Shown here one piece after another: positions 58,867 to 64,000 of a stretch of DNA of 64,000 bases. The notes under the pieces are model-generated. The model saw only the letters and a list, made by a program, of their open reading frames with translations, was not told the origin of the DNA and ran no database searches. The stretch covers positions 1 to 64,000 of the forward strand of contig NZ_QJTJ01000007.1 of NCBI RefSeq assembly GCF_003217295.1. Reading direction: 5' to 3'. The position numbers were made by a program, and so were the translations under genes. This stretch comes from Ureibacillus chungkukjangi (lineage in GTDB: Bacteria > Bacillota > Bacilli > Bacillales_A > Planococcaceae). Position 1 is the stretch's first letter; every line of letters starts with the position of its first letter.

Positions 58867-59490
58867 CTATGCTCTGCCTTCTCTTTCAGCCTTCAGCTGC
58901 TCTAAAAATCCTACCATGAATGTGTGACGTTTTTCAGCCATTTCCTTCCCTTTTTCAGTTGTCATTAAATTCTTTAATAATAGAAGCTTTTCATAGAAAT
59001 GCGTCACAGAAGCTGTACTTTTCGAACGGTAGTCATCTTCAGACATTTCAAATCTTACTTCCTCATTATCATCATAGAGCTTACGACCCTTAGCCCCACC
59101 ATAAGCAAATGTACGAGCGATACCTACCGCACCGATGGCATCCAAACGATCGGCATCACGAACAATTTTCGCTTCAATCGATTTAGCTGCAACTTCATTT
59201 CCCCCGTTGAACGACACACTTTCAATAATCTCCTTGATATGCTGCTTTTGATTAGCTGAAAGGTTTAACGAGTTAAGTAGCGTTTCTTCATTTTCTTTAG
59301 AATCAGTATATTTTTTATCGCTTACATCATGTAAAAGTACCGCAATTCGAACAATTTCCGGATCTGCTTTTGGCTCTGTTTCTAAAATACTCTCTGCATT
59401 TTGAAGAACCCTTTCAATATGCTGAAAATCATGACTCGCATCAAACTGATCATAGATTTTCTGTACTGCTTCTTTAAGTTGATTAATCAT
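58867..59490 (-). CDS. HD domain phosphohydrolase
   Basis: A 207-residue cytoplasmic protein of the HD superfamily. It has SHDFQHIERVL (first metal histidine), IAVLLHDVSDKKY (the HD dyad) and IVRDADRLDAIGAVGIARTFAYGG. The layout matches the YedJ-type HD hydrolases, whose substrate is not known. ATG at 59490 has GGAG eight bases upstream; longer frames run into repeat DNA. It is a single gene. Confidence 0.88.
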   Translation of the reverse strand: MINQLKEAVQKIYDQFDASHDFQHIERVLQNAESILETEPKADPEIVRIAVLLHDVSDKKYTDSKENEETLLNSLNLSANQKQHIKEIIESVSFNGGNEVAAKSIEAKIVRDADRLDAIGAVGIARTFAYGGAKGRKLYDDNEEVRFEMSEDDYRSKSTASVTHFYEKLLLLKNLMTTEKGKEMAEKRHTFMVGFLEQLKAEREGRA

Positions 59491-59533
59491 ATTCATCACT
59501 CCTATTTCTTCTATTATAAATAGATTGAATTGA

Positions 59534-59640
59534 AGTTGCGAGTTTTGGGTTTGCTTGCGAGTTTTGTACATTTACTTGCGACTTCACTACACTTACTTGC
59601 GACTTTCACAACTTTACACTACACTCACTTACGACTCGCC
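59534..59640. repeat. Degenerate direct-repeat patch (TTGCGA core, mostly 19-21 bp period)
   Basis: TTGCGA occurs at 59536, 59555, 59576 and 59597, and TTACGA at 59629, in a row of units like ACTTGCGACTTCACTACACTT. The spacings are 19, 21, 21 and 32 bases. It lies in the intergenic stretch between the HD gene and the doxX-like gene. Frames through it (repeats of LLATS) are artefacts of the repetition. Confidence 0.75.
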
Positions 59641-59735
59641 ATTTCACTTTCCAAAACTATTTCATCTGAACGAGTATTATATTGGGACGAGCCACAATAT
59701 GATAGTAAAAAGGAGTTTTAAAGGGGAGATTATGT

Positions 59736-60158
59736 ATGTATAAGAATGAAGTTGGTGGATTTGTGCTGAGGCTTGTTTTAGGTGGGATTTTTTTACTCCA
59801 CGGCATTGTGAAATTTAAGGAGGGTATCTCTGAAACCATTACTAGATTTCATGAATATGGAATACCCTACGCAGAAATCGTAGGATTTGGGGTAGCCGGC
59901 ATAGAAGTGCTCGGGGGCTTCTTTTTGATAATCGGCTTTTCGGTTCGATTTGTTTCCTTCCTATTAATTTCTGTCATGGCGGGGGCAATTGTATTTGTTC
60001 ACTTTGAAGATGGCTTTTTAAATGGCTATGAGTTTAATGTCGCATTAATTGCAATGGCACTTTACTTACTATTTGCTGGAAGTAATATGATGTCACTGGA
60101 TCAGCTATTTAATGCAAGTGAAAAGAGCTCGAAAGGGAAAATTCAATTCCGCGGCTAA
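59736..60158 (+). CDS. DoxX family membrane protein
   Basis: A 140-residue protein with four membrane segments of the DoxX/DoxD fold: GGFVLRLVLGGIFLLHGIVKFKEGI, GIPYAEIVGFGVAGIEVLGGFFLIIGF, and FNVALIAMALYLLFAG. DoxX proteins have roles in thiosulfate or quinone-linked redox and resistance; the precise role here is unknown. ATG at 59736 follows AAGGGGAGATTATGT. Single gene. Confidence 0.88.
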   Translation: MYKNEVGGFVLRLVLGGIFLLHGIVKFKEGISETITRFHEYGIPYAEIVGFGVAGIEVLGGFFLIIGFSVRFVSFLLISVMAGAIVFVHFEDGFLNGYEFNVALIAMALYLLFAGSNMMSLDQLFNASEKSSKGKIQFRG

Positions 60159-60230
60159 TATAAATTGGAGAATTAGCCGTCCGAATTGTACCGACATAAA
60201 GAATGCGACCTCGCAACCAAATATAACAAA

Positions 60231-60276
60231 CAAAAAACTGCAGCTCTAATTGTATGGAACAATTAAACTGCAGTTC
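60231..60276 (-). terminator. Terminator of the rbs operon
   Basis: Stem AACTGCAGTTTAATTG with CAATTAGAGCTGCAGTT followed by TTTTG on the minus strand, right after rbsB. Confidence 0.92.
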
Positions 60277-60281
60277 TTTTA

Positions 60282-61199
60282 TTATTTAACTAGCTCTAAT
60301 TCAACAGGAACAAATTCCTCTACTGTTTCACCATTTAAATAGGCAACAGCTGTATCGATTGCTGCTTTCCCGATTTCATCTGGCTTTTGAGCAACTGTTG
60401 CCGCTAGTTTGCCTTCTTCTACCTTAGCTAGAGCATCGTCGGTTGCATCAAAACCAATGACCTTGATATTCTTACCGCTAGCTTCAATTGCTTCTAACGC
60501 ACCTAACGCCATCTCGTCATTTTGTGCAAATACACCTTGAATTTGTGGATTGGCCTGAAGCATATTTTCCATTACTGTTAAGCCTTCTCCTCGGTCAAAG
60601 TTTGCTGTTAAGCTTGAAACGATTTCCACTTTGCCATCGACTGCCGTCAAGAAGCCTTCCCCACGATCACGTGCTGCTGAAGAGCCTGCAACCCCTTCTA
60701 GCATTGCCACTTTAGCACCTTCACCTACTAATTCAAGTAGATATTCTCCAGCTAAAACGCCACCTGCTACATTATCTGAAGCAATATGTGAGACTACTTC
60801 ACCACTTTCAGCAGAACGGTCAACTGTAATTACAGGGATCCCAGCTGAGTTTGCCGCCTCAACGGCAGAACCAACTGCTGAAGAGTCTACAGGATTTATA
60901 AGAATCAAATCGACACCCTGTTGGATTAAATCCTCTATGTCAGAGGCTTGTTTTGATGCATCATCCTGGGCATCTACGATTGAAATCCCTACACCTTGCT
61001 CCTGTGCATTCGTTTTTGCGCCCTCACTTAATGTTACAAAGAATGGATTGTTTAATGTAGAAATCGAAAAACCAATTTTAAATGACACTTTTTCATTTGC
61101 AGCATCATCCTTTGCATTTTCTAAAAATGGAGATTCCATAGAACATGCGGAAAGGACTAACGCGACAAGTGCAACAAATAATATCGTAAGCTTTTTCAT
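60282..61199 (-). CDS. rbsB: Ribose ABC transporter substrate-binding lipoprotein RbsB
   Basis: A 305-residue lipoprotein with lipobox LSAC and the periplasmic-binding fold of the sugar group: IGFSISTLNNPFFVTLSEGAK, DAQDDASKQASDIEDLIQQGVDLILINPVD, VEAANSAGIPVITVDR, AQNDEMALGALEAIEASG and IGFDATDDAL. It catches D-ribose outside the cell and delivers it to RbsC. ATG at 61199 follows TTAAGGAGTACAAAAT. Last gene of the rbs operon. Confidence 0.95.
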   Translation of the reverse strand: MKKLTILFVALVALVLSACSMESPFLENAKDDAANEKVSFKIGFSISTLNNPFFVTLSEGAKTNAQEQGVGISIVDAQDDASKQASDIEDLIQQGVDLILINPVDSSAVGSAVEAANSAGIPVITVDRSAESGEVVSHIASDNVAGGVLAGEYLLELVGEGAKVAMLEGVAGSSAARDRGEGFLTAVDGKVEIVSSLTANFDRGEGLTVMENMLQANPQIQGVFAQNDEMALGALEAIEASGKNIKVIGFDATDDALAKVEEGKLAATVAQKPDEIGKAAIDTAVAYLNGETVEEFVPVELELVK

Positions 61200-61211
61200 A
61201 TTTTGTACTCC

Positions 61212-62153
61212 TTAAGCAGTTTTTTTGCGATCCATCAAGACAGCGATTAAAATAACAATCCCTTTTACAACCTGTTGCCAGAATGAAGAAACTCCTATTA
61301 AGTTCATTCCGTTATTTAAAACACCAATGATTAACGCACCGATTAATGTTCCAATAATCCAACCCTTACCACCATTCAAGCTAGTACCACCTAACACAAC
61401 AGCAGCAATAGCGTCTAATTCATAAGACTGTCCTGCTGTAGGTTGAGCTGAATTTAGTCGAGAAGTTAAGATTAAGGCTGCAAGAGAAGCTAGTAACCCT
61501 GTAATTGCATAAACAGCAATCTTAACTCGATCTGTATTAATGCCTGAAAGCTTTGCTGCTTCTTCATTTCCACCGACCGCGTAAACACGGCGACCAAATG
61601 TTGTTTTTTGTAGGATGAAATACAAAACGATAAACGCAATGACCATTGTCACAACTGGTACTGGGAACCCAAGGAAGTAACCCTTACCAAATAATTGGAA
61701 TGAGTAATGATTCCCAAGATCAGAAATTGGTCGACCGTCGGTAAACACTAAAGTCAAACCTCGATAAATTGTCATTGTTGCAAGTGTAGCAATAAATGGA
61801 GCTACCTTACCTTTTGTAATAATTACACCATTAATAGCACCTAAAATTAAACCGATGATTAATGAAATCCCTATTGTTAAGAATGGGTCCATTCCACTTG
61901 AAAGTAAGCTTGCTGCAATAGCACCAGTTAAAGCTAGTGTTGAACCGACGGATAAATCAATTCCACCTGTTAAGATAACAAACGTCATACCAAAGGCAAT
62001 AATTGCACTAATGGAAACCTGGCGTAAGACATTGAATATATTTGCGATTGATAAAAAACTTGGATTTAATATGGATACGATAATGATTAATAAAATTAAA
62101 CCGAATAGTGGTCCAAGCTTAGAGACTAATTCCTTTGATTTATAATTAGACAA
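61212..62153 (-). CDS. rbsC: Ribose ABC transporter permease RbsC
   Basis: A 313-residue permease with about eight membrane segments. Family phrases: [51 protein letters not shown], and [22 protein letters not shown], the cytoplasmic coupling loop. TTG at 62153 lies six bases after GGGGAG and overlaps the rbsA stop by eight bases. An ATG at 62174 would give a longer overlap and lacks a site. Confidence 0.95.
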   Translation of the reverse strand: MSNYKSKELVSKLGPLFGLILLIIIVSILNPSFLSIANIFNVLRQVSISAIIAFGMTFVILTGGIDLSVGSTLALTGAIAASLLSSGMDPFLTIGISLIIGLILGAINGVIITKGKVAPFIATLATMTIYRGLTLVFTDGRPISDLGNHYSFQLFGKGYFLGFPVPVVTMVIAFIVLYFILQKTTFGRRVYAVGGNEEAAKLSGINTDRVKIAVYAITGLLASLAALILTSRLNSAQPTAGQSYELDAIAAVVLGGTSLNGGKGWIIGTLIGALIIGVLNNGMNLIGVSSFWQQVVKGIVILIAVLMDRKKTA

Positions 62154-63636
62154 CTTGTTCTCCCCCTGTTGCATATTGCATAATGACTTCCTGTGTCATA
62201 TGCTCTTTGTTTACTTCGCCTGTTAATTTTCCTTCTTGCATAACAATTACACGGTCTGCCATGCCAATTACTTCAGGTAACTCTGAAGAAATCATCAATA
62301 TTGCCACTCCCGATTCAGCTAATTGGTTAATAATATGATAGATTTCTTTCTTAGCGCCGATATCCACTCCACGAGTTGGTTCATCCAAGATCAAAATCTC
62401 CGGTTCTGTGCCAAGCCATTTGGCGATAACTACCTTTTGTTGATTCCCACCACTTAAGGATTTTGCGCTTTGCTCCGGACCAGAAGTTCGTATCTTTAGG
62501 TCTTTAATATATTTTGCAACCATCGAATTCTCGTGTTCCTTCTTCATAATTCCAGAAGACGAACATTTTTCAAGGTTGGCAAGTGAAATATTATCTTTAA
62601 TAGAGAAATCAAGAACCAACCCTTCAGTTTTACGATCTTCTGTGACAAAGCCGATTCCGTGCTTCATAGCATCAATTGGTGACTTAACGTTAATCTTCTT
62701 GCCATCTATGAAAATCTCACCATTGCTTAGCTTTCGATAGCCAAAAATTGTTTGAGCAACCTCAGTTCGTCCTGAACCCATTAAACCAGCTACACCAAGA
62801 ACCTCTCCTTTTTTCAGCTTAAAAGAGATGTCTTGGAACAAACCGTTCACTGTCAGGTTCCTAACTTCTAATTTCGTCTCGCCAATTTTACAGTTTCTTT
62901 CTGGGAAGCGTTCCCCTAGCTCACGTCCAACCATCATCGCTACGATTTCATCAAAATTCGTTTCAGGAATATTACGTACGCCCACATATTGACCATCTCT
63001 TAAAATTGTAATGCGGTCACAAATTGCAAAGATTTCTTCCATTCTATGTGAGATATAAACAAAGGAAATCCCCTTTGCTTTTAGCTCATTTACTGTTTTA
63101 AATAACGTTTCGATTTCTCGATCCGTTAAAGCGGCTGTCGGTTCATCCATTACGATATATTTCGCATCACTTGCTATAGCTTTAGCAATCTCGATAATTT
63201 GCTGTTTACCAACTGATAGGTCACCCGTACGCGTTCGTGGATTAATAGTAAGACCTAATTTCGATAGAAGCTTTATTGCTTCCTTTTCCATTTGACGCGT
63301 TTTTAATATCCCTGTCTTGCCATATGTAAGTTCTTTGCCAAGAAATAAATTTTGTGCAACTGTTAAATCTGGTAGCATATTTAGCTCCTGATGGATAACA
63401 ACAATACCGAGCTTTTCTGCATCCTTTGGTGATTTAAATTGAACTGTTTCTCCATCTACCATGATTTCTCCAGCATCCTTAGTATAAATACCGCTTAGAA
63501 TTTTCATCATTGTAGATTTACCTGCACCATTTTCGCCCATTAGCGCATGGATTTCACCCTTTGCTAATTCAAACTGAACATTTTCTAGTACGACGTTTCC
63601 ATTAAATGCTTTAGATATGCCTGACATTTGAATCAT
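62146..63636 (-). CDS. rbsA: Ribose ABC transporter ATPase RbsA
   Basis: A 496-residue tandem ATPase. Domain 1 has [30 protein letters not shown] and VMDEPTAAL. Domain 2 has the degenerate [12 protein letters not shown] with [15 protein letters not shown] and [11 protein letters not shown], the usual asymmetry of sugar transporters. The protein powers ribose import through RbsC. ATG at 63636 follows AGGTGAAGTTGC and is 25 bases after the rbsD stop. Confidence 0.96.
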   Translation of the reverse strand: MIQMSGISKAFNGNVVLENVQFELAKGEIHALMGENGAGKSTMMKILSGIYTKDAGEIMVDGETVQFKSPKDAEKLGIVVIHQELNMLPDLTVAQNLFLGKELTYGKTGILKTRQMEKEAIKLLSKLGLTINPRTRTGDLSVGKQQIIEIAKAIASDAKYIVMDEPTAALTDREIETLFKTVNELKAKGISFVYISHRMEEIFAICDRITILRDGQYVGVRNIPETNFDEIVAMMVGRELGERFPERNCKIGETKLEVRNLTVNGLFQDISFKLKKGEVLGVAGLMGSGRTEVAQTIFGYRKLSNGEIFIDGKKINVKSPIDAMKHGIGFVTEDRKTEGLVLDFSIKDNISLANLEKCSSSGIMKKEHENSMVAKYIKDLKIRTSGPEQSAKSLSGGNQQKVVIAKWLGTEPEILILDEPTRGVDIGAKKEIYHIINQLAESGVAILMISSELPEVIGMADRVIVMQEGKLTGEVNKEHMTQEVIMQYATGGEQVV

Positions 63637-63661
63637 GCAACTTCACCTACTTTTATAGTTT

Positions 63662-64000
63662 CTAAAAAATGACACCACTTTGTAAAATCACGTTTGCATA
63701 TGGTGTAGTTTCACCAGTACGGATAATAAGCTTTGTTTGCTTTGTAAGCTCTTTAAATTCTTCATGAGTGACATACTTGATATTTGGTAAGCTCTCTTTT
63801 AATTTATAGGCAACCTGATCATTCTTTGTTTCTATTTCTTCAGCTATTACAGCTGCCTCTACAACTAAATCCTCTAAAACTACCTCTAGAATGGATATAA
63901 ATGATGGTTCACCTAGCTTATATGCAAGGTCAATACATGGAATTCCATCTGGGATTGGTAGACCACAATCTGCAATGACAATTCGATCAGTATGACCTAA
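63662..64000 (-). CDS. rbsD: D-ribose pyranase RbsD (partial, cut by the window edge)
   Basis: The window ends inside this gene: 112 residues plus stop are visible and the first residues lie beyond 64000. It shows LGHTDRIVIADCGLPIPDG, DLAYKLGEPSF and the tail GETTPYANVILQSGV, all typical for RbsD, which interconverts ribopyranose forms before phosphorylation by RbsK. It is the most upstream rbs gene seen; rbsK and rbsR probably lie beyond the right edge. Confidence 0.93.
   Translation of the reverse strand, partial: LGHTDRIVIADCGLPIPDGIPCIDLAYKLGEPSFISILEVVLEDLVVEAAVIAEEIETKNDQVAYKLKESLPNIKYVTHEEFKELTKQTKLIIRTGETTPYANVILQSGVIF

Noticed and set aside
59530-59743. Plus-strand frames of 60-70 codons with repeated LLATS text
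   Set aside because: They arise from the TTGCGA direct repeats and lack a ribosome site or domain.
60631-61215. 194-codon plus-strand frame opposite rbsB
   Set aside because: Antisense shadow; alanine- and serine-rich composition reflects rbsB codons and there is no ribosome site.

Overview
The window reads as a chromosomal segment of a low-GC, endospore-forming member of the Bacillales. The grounds are AT-rich intergenic DNA, strong AGGAGG-type ribosome binding sites, many TTG starts, CotF-like spore coat genes, a YlxY-like protein, YwbE and YvbH families, preQ1-I riboswitches and an SLH-domain surface protein. The mix resembles the Lysinibacillus/Solibacillus/Ureibacillus side of the order, but genus is a guess. 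No rRNA, tRNA, phage, transposase or CRISPR array was found. Most genes are on the minus strand.

1-10 kb: a VOC protein, YvbH, an MFS exporter and small secreted or membrane proteins precede the queuosine precursor block. That block is queF under one preQ1-I riboswitch, then queC-queD-queE-yhhQ under a second, so synthesis and uptake of the deazapurine precursor respond to preQ1. A DUF5412-like gene, a 45-residue membrane peptide and an Ig-like lipoprotein follow.

10-24 kb: ywbE, an AlkD-like protein, a strongly folded small-RNA candidate (11753-11951), and a flavoprotein / MarR / N-acetyltransferase cluster whose two promoters share a nearly identical 19-bp operator and which may concern arsenicals. 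Then come a MocR regulator, a second MarR with a 25-bp palindrome, serine acetyltransferase, a 2-hydroxyacid dehydrogenase, a four-unit 52-bp tandem array of hairpins, and an aspartokinase.

24-38 kb: a CopD-like membrane protein, topoisomerase III, lipoproteins, a transglutaminase-like lipoprotein, a YibE/F pair, a degenerate polysaccharide deacetylase, a Nudix hydrolase, NIPSNAP, and a second set of three gene families already seen at 2.9-9.6 kb (secreted protein, DUF5412, Ig-like lipoprotein) in the same order and strand.

38-52 kb: a YdcZ-Crp-YdcZ operon, Nudix/GNAT pair, a CHASE3-GGDEF diguanylate cyclase, a second structured RNA candidate (43815-44111), an EamA transporter, a methyltransferase, CotF-like coat genes, CvfC, a YfmR/Uup-like ABC-F protein and an SLH/metallo-beta-lactamase/Excalibur protein.

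52-64 kb: an AbgT transporter with two M20 amidohydrolases and a divergent unusual regulator, an HD hydrolase, a short direct-repeat patch, a DoxX protein and the ribose uptake genes rbsD (cut by the window edge), rbsA, rbsC, rbsB.
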